DNA from: Talinum fruticosum
Taxonomy: Eukaryota; Streptophyta; Magnoliopsida; Caryophyllales; Talinaceae
Assembly: GCA_021018815.1 (NCBI GenBank)
Contig: JAITYX010000028.1
Location: 496,001-560,000, forward strand
DNA: 64,000 nt
Reading direction: 5' to 3'
Numbering within the stretch: position 1 is the first letter of the stretch; every line of letters begins with the position of its first letter. Shown here piece after piece: positions 43,526 to 54,151 of this stretch. The position numbers were made by a program, and so were the translations under genes. Under the pieces are notes generated by a model. That model saw only the letters and a list, made by a program, of their open reading frames with translations. It ran no database searches and was not told the origin of the DNA.

Positions 43526-44219
43526 GGAAGAGGAAGAGGGGCTACGAGATAGGGGAGTGGACCATGTAGGGGAGAGGCGGTAACATGGTATTAAATATGA
43601 ATTCGTTTAGGGTTTTAGTGTTTCTTAATTTTTTTATTATTGTGCAACTTGTGTTGGTTAAAGGAACTTTTCTCACAATTTGTTCTTTTACAATGTTGCA
43701 CATTTGGTTAGTGTAGATTCAATTATGAATGGAGGCCACTCTCTTGCTTTTTTCCCACCACAGTCAAGGTCACTCTCTAACCCACAATCAAGCTTTTTGA
43801 AGTGTCAAAATCTTCATTTTTGGACAACATTTGATTGTACAAGGCATATTTTGTCAATGAAATTAGTTGCTACTTTAGTTTCTAATTGTTATATAAATAA
43901 TATAAACAACTATTTTAATTGCAATTTATCTTTTACATGTTTTTCAACTGCATTTTGCAAGCTTCTATTGGGCATTATTTCATCATATTTACATTAGCTT
44001 TATTACACAGTTTCAATATCGCAATTACTACAATGTGCATCTTTTGCACAATATTTGAATGCTAATAACTTGAGAATTTTTCATTCAATCAAACTTTCAA
44101 CTACAATAATCAATTACTACAATAATAGTTAATTCTTCACTCACATAAATCACAACAACATAAATAGCTCAATGCGGACATCTCTTTCACCATCCTCACT
44201 AGTATGTTCTTAAGCTATC
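43526..44219. other. No gene recognised
   Basis: A short G-rich stretch (43526-43580) is followed by AT-rich sequence. A 105-codon plus-strand ORF at 43680-43997 is Asn/Ser/Phe/Leu-rich with no motif I recognise. It may belong to the flank of the GRF-like remnant. Confidence 0.4.
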
Positions 44220-44725
44220 CTATTTAATACACCAATTATCAATACAACTAACAAGCACAAAATTAATTTCTTCAGCCTTGAGTTCCTTAATGCCTTCAAT
44301 TCTTCCTTTACTCGTGACCTTTTCTCGTCTTTCTTTTGCAACCTTCTTCCTCAAAATTTTATTTTCTTCTTGAAGCATCTTGTTTTTCTCAAGCACATCA
44401 ATTTCTTGTTCAACATCTCACTTATAAAACCTCAACCTTGATTTACCTACAATAGTTCAAATTAATAACAAAAAAATTAATATAATTTAAGTGCACTTCC
44501 AATCTCTAATTTCTTAATCAATTCACCATTCCATAATGGACATTTGGAAAACTTCTTCCCTCTATATCGGAAATCATTGTAGATTTTATGCGCTATAGGT
44601 AAATCATGATGACATTTCACCAACAACATTTGGTCTCTTAGCGATTGGGTACTCGAAATTCCTCTCCTTCCTGAAGTTGATGTCCCAACAATAGTGTTTG
44701 CTCTTCAACTCATTATTTCTTCGAT
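44220..44725 (-). pseudogene. GRF-type zinc-finger protein remnant (At4g04775-like)
   Basis: The minus strand from about 44715 reads MS, a stop, then ANTIVGTSTSGRRGISST, a Ser-rich lead. Next is KCHHDLPIAHKIYNDFRYRG then KKFSKCPLW, which fits the C-x-C/G...GR.F..CP spacing of GRF zinc fingers with changes. After an AT-rich gap the strand encodes a coiled coil, KNKMLQEENKILRKKVAKER, as is usual C-terminal to the finger in this family. Stops interrupt it. These small proteins are numerous in plants and some are tied to transposons. It could be a decayed host gene or a captured fragment. Confidence 0.45.
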
Positions 44726-45860
44726 TCTTCAGGTGAGTTGCTTTTATTTGAGAGGACTAATTGAGAAGAGAAAAATTAAAGAAAATTAAAGTTTGTTTCA
44801 TTTAGCAGTGAAATGGACAGACCAAAATAGAGGCATTATCAAAGAGGAATTAGTTGGTAAAGAGGAGGGGGAGAGTGAACATTAACATGTCGATAATTAC
44901 AGTCAAAATCAGGGTCAACATTAGCCACGGAAACCACCACCACCACCTTGTCACAACATTGCCGATTCTTTTTACATGTATCTTGGTGGAGGATGGCCAA
45001 AAATCAAGTAAAAATTTGAAATGATGTGGGGCTAATCAATAATTTGAGGCATTCCCATTAACATACCCTAAAAATCAAGGTCAAATTGAATTATATAAAT
45101 TCCATAAGGGAACTTTGGTGGAGCAGGCTTGAAATTTTTACTCTCCTTACAAGTTCATGAATGTTATCCACCAAACCAAGAGCAATAACCCAATGTTTTT
45201 GATTTGCTAGCATTAGTTCTGGAAGACAGACTGGAGTGCAATGTATAGTTATTTCCTTTTTAGATAACCATACTAATAATAGCAAAAAAATTAGTATAAA
45301 ATATATTCCAAGAAAGAAGGTAATAAACCTCGTATATAATTACGATAATACTAAAATGTGTGAACTTAAAAGAAGTCACTAATTATAAACAGTATCAGAT
45401 TATCAAATTATTACGTTAATCACAAAGAACGATGTACAACAAATTTTCAGAAAATGATTGTTCAATTCCTAATTCATTTATGAGGCTATACTATCTTTTC
45501 CAAAAGAAAAAAAAAATATTAAACTACTTTCCATGAAGAATTTTCCATTAAGATGACTACATCAAAGCAGATAGAAATAAGGATGCAACGTAACAAGCGA
45601 TCTGTTAACTAGAATTGACCTCAACCTACAAGAAATAATGATAAAAAAATAAGTGGAAATGAAACGTGCGTCGACGAAACTGATTGAGCAACAGATTCAG
45701 GAGAAGTAACAATATAGATACAAGTGAAGCTATAATCCATGCATAGAAACCACTGATTATTATAGCTGGGAAGTGGATTAGCCAACCACATTTCAATTTC
45801 ACTCCTACAATAACTTTTAATACGGTTGAAAAAGACATTTTAATATGGTTATTGGATGTC
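44726..45860. other. No gene supported
   Basis: AT-rich sequence with short ORFs only: 45285-45091 minus, 64 aa; 45838-45626 minus, 70 aa with a hydrophobic stretch. None has a recognised motif. A CCACCACCACCACC run lies at ~44935. Confidence 0.4.
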
Positions 45861-45879
45861 GTGTATGCGAGCCTAGTTG

Positions 45880-46160
45880 CAAGTAGCCATCTTTTACTAC
45901 TATTTGTTTAAGCAACCGTAGTAAAAACGACCTATTATTGCGGTTATGGATACAAAACTATAGTAATAGGTTCATTTATTACTACAATTTTTTCTACAAA
46001 ATCGTAATAATAGGTTTAGGACCAAAACACCCCTTTTGGCCGAAATATTAGGCGGGAGAGTTTTTATTACGGTTCTTAACTAAGAACCATAGTAATAGGT
46101 TATTTTAAGACCTATTAATACGGTTTATTGGTAAGAACTGTAGTAAAAGGTTTAAATTTT
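45880..46160 (-). repeat. CACTA subterminal repeats of the ACCTATTACTACGGTT type
   Basis: Several direct and inverted versions occur: 'cgacctattattgcggttat' (45928), 'actatagtaataggttcatt' (45957), 'ttattacggttcttaac' with 'aagaaccatagtaatagg' (46064-46100) and 'acctattaatacggtttatt' with 'aagaactgtagtaaaagg' (46112-46150). Motif type and position fit CACTA ends and differ from the GCGACGGAA motif of the first element. Confidence 0.75.
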
Positions 46161-46396
46161 TTAATAATTTTTTTAACAATTAACTAGAATATATACAATC
46201 ATTTATACAACATATACAAATTGTTTCAGAATATATACAATCAAAATATTATTCTAAAATATATACAACCAACGAGCATCACGTGTTTCACACAATAGTA
46301 TAATATGTTGTACAATTAAAAACACAAAATTTACCAATCAAATAATGAAGAAAAAATAATGTATAAATATATATGTAAGTGTCTTTATACGATTAT

Positions 46397-47093
46397 ACAC
46401 AAACTCCGCCTAACACTTGTCTTAGCTCGTCCAAGACAACTTTTGTATAGAGAGCGGGGGCTTCTTTCCCTGGAAATACTGTGACCAATGTTATAAAAGT
46501 AATATAATTACGTTAAGTGCAAGTACTAATTAAGTTGAAAAGAACATAACAATATAAATTAAATATTCATAAACAAATATAACAAATACAAGTGCAAGTA
46601 CCTCTTTAAGATTAGATTTGTGATCATTAAATTCTAGTTAGGTCACAATCTCTTTCATGAATTGGAGAATATAGAAACCACATTCCATGTTCCCCGATTG
46701 TTTGTGGCACTACAATCGATCAATATTCGAACACATGGAGAATTAATTAGTAGTTATGCAGTAAGTAATTTCAAGTGAAAACTAATTGAACGCTAAGCAA
46801 GAGAACCTCACCTTCAAAGGTACAATAATTGGGGTTGGTTTTGCCTTATGTGGGCCTCTCGAGCCTCTCGATGAAATAAAAATTCAAATTAAAGATCATG
46901 TATTGTTATATCATAAAGGCATACATACAACATAGAATTGAAAAGAATACTTCACAAAAAAGTAGAAAATGATTAAGTAATGAACTCACGAGTCGAGTAC
47001 TCTTTTGATATCTTTCCTCATGAGATGAACTAGAGGATCAAGCCAATACGAGACGTTACTACTTGAATATATGGTAGCAAGCATCTAGTGTGA
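46397..47093 (-). pseudogene. Ulp1-like (C48) cysteine protease remnant of a CACTA ORF
   Basis: The minus strand from 47093 reads SH, a stop in place of the usual Trp, then MLATIYSSSNVSYWLDPLVH and RKDIKRVLDS. At 46688-46640 it reads MECGFYILQFMKEIVT. These give the His (SH), Asp (WLDP) and Cys (ECGFY) of the C48 triad in order. A final exon at 46485-46397 (PGKEAPALYTKVVLDELRQV, then LGGVCV and stop) follows a TTGGTCACAG splice-acceptor-like site. Ulp1 domains are known as captured partners in plant CACTA and MULE elements. Stops and frame changes make it inactive. Confidence 0.65.
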
Positions 47094-47099
47094 CCTACA

Positions 47100-48395
47100 C
47101 AAACACAAAGACCTCTTCACCATCTAAATGGATCAACCTTATTGTTGCGTCCGGTAGTATCTAATCGAGCACAAATGGGCCTTGCCAATTTGGCCTAAAC
47201 TTTGTAGATGTAAATGCCATTTATATACGTGCCTGGTATATTTAGACATTATGTAAGGTCTCGAGGCTCCTTTCATCCAACAACACTAACTCTTTGTAGC
47301 GTGCCTTAGCCCACTCGACTTTTGGAATCCGGTGATGATTTATAACGAGGGTAACTTCTATCGAAGGATTGTTTCCATGCCATATACTAGGGAGTTAGGT
47401 GTTGCTCCAGAGAGGTCCTAATGGAGGTTTGATAGCCCCATGAATCGAAGGACATCATCTCAGGCCAATCCTTATAGCTTGTAGCCAACTTCTCTACTAT
47501 TTTGCGAATGATTTTATTAGCAACATTGACTCCTTCGTTGGTCTAAGGATGATAGGGGTAAGATTTATGGTGTTTGATCTTGTATTTCTCTGGTAGGTCT
47601 GCTACTTCCTTGTAGAAGTGACTACCATGGTAACTAATCAATTCGTGGGGCACCCTAAATTGACAAATAATGTCCCGGATAATGAATTTGGCTACTTGCT
47701 TTGATGTCAAAGTTGCATAAAAGGATGCTTCTACCTACTTGGTGAAGTAATCAATTGATATTAACACAAATTCGTGACTGCCTGTTCCTTTAGAGGTCAC
47801 ATTGCCACTAATATCAATTCCCTAAACCGAGTATGGCTAGGGTGATGCAAGTGTCGTGAGAAATAATGGTGGCCGATGTCTGTAAATTTGCATACACTTG
47901 ACACTTGTGGAACTTCTTAGCAAACTCATGGCGAGTGTACTTGCCATGGTTGAGTAGTAGTATCCAGGCCTTCGAATTTTCCGAACCTACATTTTTCCAT
48001 TCATGTGAGATCCACATTCTCCACCATAAATCTCATCCATTATGCATTTTGCTTCATGTTGGTTGACACAAAGTAAGTTAATCACTTCATTGATTTTCTT
48101 ATACAATTGCCCTTAGTTGATGAAAAAGCTAAGCTACCAACATCTTCATGGCTCGCTGGGCTTTATGTGTGGAGTCCAACGGATATTCCTACTTATCCGA
48201 GATATTGATAGATGTCATGATACCCACTAGTTTGGTCGATATTAGACACTTCATGTTGCCATGGTCAACCAAGTAGTATCCACCGACACTTGTGGTCGAT
48301 ATTCTTGGTAGCCCGGACCAATGCCAATGATGTCTTCTCTAATGGCGTGTATCAAGTCTCATTATCTAAGAATTTTTGCTTACATAATATACTGG
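47100..48395 (-). mobile_element. Second Tat-type gypsy fragment (integrase to RNase H)
   Basis: Nucleotide similarity to 25860-27040 runs throughout, for example 'ctcgaggctcctttcatccaa' versus 'tgaggcgcctctcatccaa'. The integrase zinc-finger ORF (48017-47814) has HEFAKKFHKCQVYANL. From about 48290 the sequence jumps to the gypsy RNase H region equivalent to 27750, so the archaeal RNase H is deleted. At 48396 it is interrupted by the LTR of the gag-only element. Confidence 0.75.
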
Positions 48396-50797
48396 TGTAG
48401 TACTTAAAAATTTAAGGTGCTTGCTTGGTAAAAGAAATTAAATCGTTATAAGTTAAAGTCAAATTCGAAATTATTTAAATTAAGTTGAATTATAATTTTA
48501 TGAGTCAAAATTTAGATCCTAAAAATTGTAACCGAGTGTGGCGTAATTAAATGGGCTTATTGAAATTAAATTAGGGCCTAATTTATTAAAATCCGAAAAG
48601 AAATTAAAAACATAAAATGAAATTTGAAAGGAAAAGAAAATAAAAGGGGGATAAGGAGGTGTTGGCATTTGAATAAGAGTGTTGACGAGAAAATTAAGTC
48701 GTGGAATTAAGGGGTCCAATAGTGTGCTCACACAAATCTAATTAGGTGGAGTAAGGAAATTAGGAGAGAAATCCGAACTTGGATTAAGAGGAACCAGCCA
48801 GAGAGAGAGAAAGAAGCAGAAAGAGAATGAAAGGAAAGAGAGTCTCGGGAAAGCGAAGCACATAGTAAAGTGCAAGGAATTGAAGGAATTCACTAAATTA
48901 GCAATTCACCAATTGTAAAGCATGTTGTGATTTATGTGATTTCTAATTCATAAATTTAGGATATTAGAGTCTTATTAAGCATGATTATTGATGTGTATGT
49001 TGAGATTTTGATGACTTTAAGTTGAATAAGATTAGAGGGCAAAATCAAACAAATGCAAATTCTATCGTCCGAATTTAAATGCAAATTTTTGCCTTTATTA
49101 TCTCTGCTGTCCGAATTTCTGTAAATTTATGTATAGCCCAAAATTTCTAAAACATTTACTGTAACTTCCTGGTAATTTATGAGAATTTCCTGTAAATTAT
49201 AATATGCATTGGATGAGTAGATTAGAAGATATGAATTTTTGAGTGAAAATATGCTTGTTTTGGGCGAAGTTGAAGCCGATTGAACAATTGAAGTGAGAGC
49301 TGAAATTTAAGAAGCTAAATGGATAGATTAACAGATATCTAATGATTAAAGAAAGTTATAGAAGCATAAACCACCTATACGCAATAGTACGCAATCATGA
49401 AACGATAAGTTCGTTAATGAGAAATCCTAATTAATATGTTTATGTTATGATGTGTTTATCTTTAAATACATCGATTATAACTTGATTTGGAACATGTTAA
49501 TGTGAATTGCAAGTTGTGAAGATGTTACTTATGAAGTTATTAAGCACGATTTATATGAATTAAGTATATCCTGTCGGTAGATGTAAGTAATAAGAAAATA
49601 ATAAGAAATATAAGAAATATAAACAACTAAAGAGAGGAATATGATTTTGTTATTGATCTAAGACCTCACAAATTAAAGAACCCTCTAAAGCTACGGGCAT
49701 AGAAGTGTTTGTCAATTGAAGCCACGAATGATTTTGCTCCCACAAACTATTAACAGTATGTTTCCTTCGAGTGAGGCAAGCCCTAAGGCCACGAATTATT
49801 TTGCCTCCAACAACCGAGCCTCGTGAATTATTTTTGGCTCCATGAATTGGGTCTTTAGATGACATAAATCTTCTTTCCATTCAAAACCGAGATGACTTAA
49901 GGAATTATGATATGAAGAAATGAATGGTTATGCATGATGAACAAGAAATAAAGAATCAATTATTTACGTGATAATGAAATACATGAATGAACTCAAGAAG
50001 AAGAATGAATCTTGATTTCATAAGAAGTAAGATATGATTTATGTGATGGATAACTTACATGACGAATGATTATGTAATGAATTTGCATAGAAAGAAGAAT
50101 GAAGTATGTTCCGATTGAATTCATGAGTAATTGATGTCATATGTGCATGTATGATCTCGAACGAGCATGTTATGAATGAATAGTGAACCTACGTGTGTTT
50201 ATTCATGAATTATGTGAACCTAAATGTGTTTGTTCATGAATTAATGTGCAAAGTTACACCAAAGGTTAGTTTTGGGTTATTCAATGGGCTCGTGGAGCTT
50301 ATAACCTCACCAACTTTTTAGGTCTAGATGTTAAGACTCCCAAGAGTTTCTTTTGGCTTTTAGAAGAAGCGGACCAACGAATAGGAAGGGCCTCGGTTTT
50401 TGCTATATGTATTATGTTTTCAAGTTGTAATAAAATGCGGACGTAAGTTGAACTTAAGTTTTGACCATGTATATATGAAAGACCAATGTGGATAACTCGA
50501 GCATGTGGCTCATTAAGTTTGTGTTGAGTTTGTGTTATTGATACTCCGAACTTGTGGCTCGTTGAGTTTATGAATGTGTTTTGTGCAGGGTTAAGGCTTT
50601 GAACCTATGGGTTTATCCAAATTTACAGAGGAAACTATACCGAAATTTTTGGGAAAATTGTTGAAAACCTAGAAATTCCCATATGCCAATCTAAGAGAAG
50701 GCTAGTGAATCTAAGTTGAGATCCTAAGTAGCTTTGGAGTTCCTCTTAGGGAACTCTGCCATCGTAATACTCCTAAGGTGGGTTTTAGTGTATCACA
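48396..50797 (+). repeat. 5' LTR of the gag-only element (2402 bp)
   Basis: It starts TGTAGTACTTAAAAATTTAA (3' LTR: TGTAATACCCGGAAATTTAA) and ends TATCACA just before the primer binding site. The first ~450 bp match the 3' LTR well, including 'ttaaattaagttgaattata' and 'acaaatctaattaggtggag'. GA-rich tracts lie at 48795-48845. Confidence 0.8.
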
Positions 50798-50802
50798 TTT
50801 TA

Positions 50803-50814
50803 TAGTATCGGAGC
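50803..50814 (+). other. Primer binding site of the gag-only element
   Basis: TAGTATCGGAGC matches TGGTATCAGAGC, the complement of the initiator tRNA-Met 3' end, with two differences. It lies 5 bp after the LTR end. Confidence 0.7.
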
Positions 50815-51053
50815 AAGAATCCTCGGACCAATCGAATTTCTTAGAGTCGAGTCTAGGACTTGAGTGATTTCTTTTGTGACTAATTAAAACATGAGTATGT
50901 GATTTGATTTATGAACCTCTCGTGCCTATATGTGATTGATTGAATCTTATATGATCCGATTTGTGAATATATATGCACATGTGTGATTCTATGAATCTAT
51001 TTGTAGTAATATGGTGAAGAGTTAACAATAATCCCATAACTTCACCCTATTAG

Positions 51054-52050
51054 ATGGCTCGTGGGGTAGGAAATGGTATGAGTAGAGTAATGTAACCGAT
51101 CTAATGATAGGCATCAAGCTTCGAATAAGTTTCGAAATTGCAACCCCTAAGTTTAGGGGTACTGCAAATTCTAGTGAGTTAGATGAATGGATGAGAGAGG
51201 TAGATAAAATATTTAAGACTATGATGTGTCCTGAAAAGTATAAGGTTGGATTAGCCACACGTCTTTTTTTGGAGGAGCCGATCATTGGTGAGATGTAATT
51301 AAACCAAACCTAGAAGAGGAACGAATGTTGCCACTAACTTGGGAGGAACTAAAGGAAAAGATGAATGGTCGAGTATTATCCTAGAGATGTACATAGAGCT
51401 GAGTTAGAGTTTATTGACTTGAAACAACAGAAAATGAGTGTTATGGAGTATGGTGCGAAATTTACGGAGCTAAGTCAATTTGGTAGGTATTTGGTAGATA
51501 CTGAGCAAAGAAGGGTTGATCGGTTTCGAGGATGGTCTAGCATTAGACATACGTAAAAAAATAGTTGGCCAAACCATTACCACATACCAAGATATGTATC
51601 AAAGAGCAATCCGCATAGAACGAGTTCCGTAGGAATGTAAAGTGACTAAAGTTGCTAGTGCTAGAAGATGCGGGGGTGGAAATGCAAATTATATGAATCA
51701 AAGAAACAACCAAATGAGTGTTGGGCAAGGCCAAGTTGGCCATAATGTTGGTGATATGGCAAGGAATCCATGCCATTACTCGTCACAAGGTTCATAGAGG
51801 AAAGGAATGCTACGTGCCAATTGAGAAATGTTTTAAATGTGTGGAGAAGGGGCATATTCCCGGGAATTGTCCTCGGAGGAACAATGAGCAAGCTACGGAG
51901 ATGGTGGGTACGAAGAGGCCATACTAATGTGAAGGAACTAGCCCACAATCGCATAACAATAGGATAGTGTTCGACAAGAGTGGTCGACCTCCGCTTACCA
52001 TTAGCAGAGTCTTTAATATCGTGGAACCGTACCCATAAAATTCTAGGCAA
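51054..52050 (+). pseudogene. Gypsy gag with CCHC zinc knuckle, decayed
   Basis: The ATG at 51054 (MARGVGNGMSRVM) is soon followed by a stop and a frame change. The retrotransposon gag domain has TPKFRGTANSSELDEWMREV and DKIFKTMMCPEKYKVGLATR (51145-51260), TWEELKEKMNG (51340), then YYPRDVHRAELEFIDLKQQK and MSVMEYGAKFTELSQFGRYL (51370-51490). The knuckle KCFKCVEKGHIPGNC (51828-51872) keeps the full C-x2-C-x4-H-x4-C set. A basic tail follows. The gag type fits chromovirus/Tekay-like Ty3/gypsy elements. No protease motif follows. Confidence 0.85.
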
Positions 52051-52099
52051 CTTAAGTTTTAAGTTTTGAGGGCGAAACTTTTTATTAGTAAGGGAGAAA

Positions 52100-52594
52100 T
52101 GTAATACCCGGAAATTTAAGGTGCTTGATTGGTGAAAGAAATTAAATTATTCGAAGTTAAAGTTAAATTCAAAATTATTAAATTAAGTTGAATTATAATT
52201 TTTCCGAGTCAAAATTTAAAACCCGAAAATTGTAACCGAGCGTGGCTTAATTAAATGGGCTAATTGAAATTAAATTTGGGCTTAATTTATTAATATCCAA
52301 TTGTGTGCTCCCACAAATCTAATTAGGTGGAGTAAGTAAATTAATAGAGAAACCCGGATCGGGATTAAGAGGAACCGAGCGAGAGAGAGAGAAAGACATC
52401 GAAACGAGAATCGGAGGAAAAAGAGTCCGAGGGAAGCGAAGCACGAGAGGATAGCAAGAGGAAAGACAGAGAAAAGAAAAAGAGGGATTGAAGGAACCAC
52501 AAGCTGAGATTCGAGAGGAAGAAAGAGAGATTGAGACAATGAGCAAGAGGGGTCATGACCCGAAGCGTAAGCAAAACAGCAGAGTAAAACGAGA
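52100..52594 (+). repeat. 3' LTR of the gag-only element, interrupted by E4
   Basis: It starts TGTAATACCCGG right after the polypurine tract. It matches the 5' LTR to ~52440, then becomes a longer GA-rich stretch. At 52594 Sirevirus E4 begins. The GA-rich sequence after E4 (63757 onward) may be its continuation. Confidence 0.75.
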
Positions 52595-53499
52595 TGAAGA
52601 CTAAGACTATGAATTTATAACATTCCGAGTACTATCAAGGACTCGGGTACAAAACTCATCCCTCCTAAGTTTTTATTAAAAGTCATTCAGAGTGATATAG
52701 AAACTATCCCGTATGTTTTCATTCGATTTTGACTTACTCGGAATACACACTCTTGTTCATCAAGTCACACTCGGTGTTTCGAGTCACTCATACACCACAT
52801 AGATTTATCACATGATCAAACAATCTTTTGAACACTTTTTCTAAGTTCTAACTTCATATTCCGAGGTAAAGTGAATTATAACGTTAATTCACCTTTCTAA
52901 GTCAACTTGTGTGTTCGAGAATTATTTGTCTAGATCAAGTACTTATACTTTGATATTTTACGTATAACTTGATCTTTTCTAAGACTCGACTCCAATAAAT
53001 TCTAAGTGTAATGAATATTAGACTCAGAATATTCCACTCCTTTAGGCCTACGATAATTATGCACTTAATTATCTTAATTAAATTATTATATGTGCCTAAT
53101 CTTGGACAAAAGTATTTTATAATTTGAGAAACAAAATTGTTGACTTTTGTAGCTTATTTAAACGAGGTTATCTAATTTTTTTTAAATTGCAAAAGTTACC
53201 GGCTTCAAGTCGTCAATCACCAGCGAGACAAGTCTTTTGTACTTCGAACAAGGCCGAGACGCTTGTCTTAGGGTTGTCTGTTTCCAAAACTGGAAATCTT
53301 TAATGCCAAGCTCAATGGTGGTTTCCACCTTACTTTTCGAACACCACCAGCTAATTGGAGCACCTTTAAGAGTCAAGAGCCATTGCGGAACGTCCACATC
53401 TTCAAGGATCTTTTACGAGCGACTAAGAAGAACCGTTACAACGGTCACAAAAGGACTTGTACTCGAAGAGAGTCACAACGACTAATCTGCTTGCTCATC

Positions 53500-53508
53500 T
53501 ATAAATAG
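53500..53508 (+). promoter_or_regulatory. LTR TATA box of E4
   Basis: TATAAATAG in CATCTATAAATAGAAGCC. The same box occurs at 63167-63175 in the 3' LTR and, on the minus strand, in the LTRs starting at 14788, 18830 and 28299. It probably starts the genomic transcript ~30 bp downstream. Confidence 0.75.
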
Positions 53509-53704
53509 AAGCCAACTCTCAAGACTTAAAGATTGCTTGAGACTTACTAGAATTATTATCAATACACATTACTTTAGACAAAGTCTTTGTATTCATATTC
53601 AATCTTCTATTTACAACTCCCAACTTATAATTCATTCTTTCCGAGTTGTAAAGTCTTGTAATCAGTCATATACTCTTTCGTAATTTCTGAATAAGGTTCC
53701 TTGA

Positions 53705-53765
53705 CTGAGCTGTAAGGGTTAACTCAGCTCGGTTGTCCTTAGCTGTAAAGGTTACCTCGGCTAGG
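53705..53765 (+). promoter_or_regulatory. Twin-hairpin module in the LTR transcript region (E4 5' LTR)
   Basis: Hairpin 1 pairs CTGAGCTG (53705-53712) with CAGCTCGG (53725-53732) around a 12-nt loop TAAGGGTTAACT. Hairpin 2 pairs CCTTAGCTG (53737-53745) with CGGCTAGG (53758-53765) around TAAAGGTTACCT. The two loops are near-identical, so the module is a duplicated hairpin. It lies ~200 bp downstream of the TATA box, inside the predicted transcript. Other LTR copies keep it with paired base changes. Confidence 0.6.
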
Positions 53766-54093
53766 AAGTACTAGATTAGATAAGGGAACTTCGAGTCTAC
53801 GAAAACTCGTAAGGAATTATTTAGGGGAGCAATTCTGGTTGAGTCGATCTGCTGTATTTTGTGGATTCAAAATAATGGATTTTACTTGGTGCTTTGATTA
53901 GCACCGGCCGTGGTCTTTTGCCCCGGGAGGGTTTCCACGTATATCCGAGTTCACGGTTTTATGAGTCCAATCTAGACTCGGATTGTCTTGATTAATTCTT
54001 TCGAGGCTTTAATCTTCCAAGTTTGATAAAATTTCCTCATCACCCTATTCACCCCCTCTAGGGTGAGTAAGACTCTCCAAGAGAAAACCTTCA

Positions 54094-54112
54094 ACCGGTA
54101 TCATAGCCTAGC
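54094..54112 (+). other. E4 primer binding site
   Basis: ACCGGTATCATAGCCTAGC directly follows the LTR end; GGTATCATAGC corresponds to GGTATCAGAGC of the initiator tRNA-Met complement. Confidence 0.85.
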
Positions 54113-54151
54113 CTTTCGAAAGGATCTAACAATCTAAAGGTGTAAAGATCA

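Larger units (their letters stand above)
45861..47099 (-). mobile_element. Second CACTA transposon, 3' end fragment
   Basis: On the minus strand, coding remnants of an Ulp1-like protease (47093-46640) and a C-terminal exon ending at 46397 are followed by subterminal repeats at 45880-46160. The terminal CACTA sequence itself is not recognised near 45860, so the end may be eroded. The upstream part, including any transposase, is absent; Tat sequence begins at ~47100. Confidence 0.65.
48396..52594 (+). mobile_element. Gypsy-type LTR element with gag only, no pol (TR-GAG/LARD-like)
   Basis: The order is 5' LTR (48396-50797), primer binding site (50803-50814), gag with zinc knuckle (51054-52050), polypurine tract (aagggagaaa, 52090-52099) and 3' LTR from 52100, which is interrupted at 52594 by Sirevirus E4. 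Only about 220 bp lie between the knuckle and the polypurine tract, so there is no room for protease, RT or integrase. Elements with gag but no pol are known in plants as TR-GAG. Confidence 0.8.
52595..54093 (+). repeat. E4 5' LTR (1499 bp)
   Basis: TGAAGACTAAG to AAAACCTTCA with TGAAG/CTTCA inverted ends, followed by the primer binding site. It contains the LTR TATA box (53500), the twin hairpins (53705-53765) and the end hairpin (CACCCT at 54041-54046, AGGGTG at 54060-54065). Confidence 0.9.

Noticed and set aside
45626..45838. 70-codon hydrophobic minus-strand ORF, possible membrane protein
   Set aside because: AT-rich sequence readily gives Leu/Ile/Phe codons; no start context or homologous motif.
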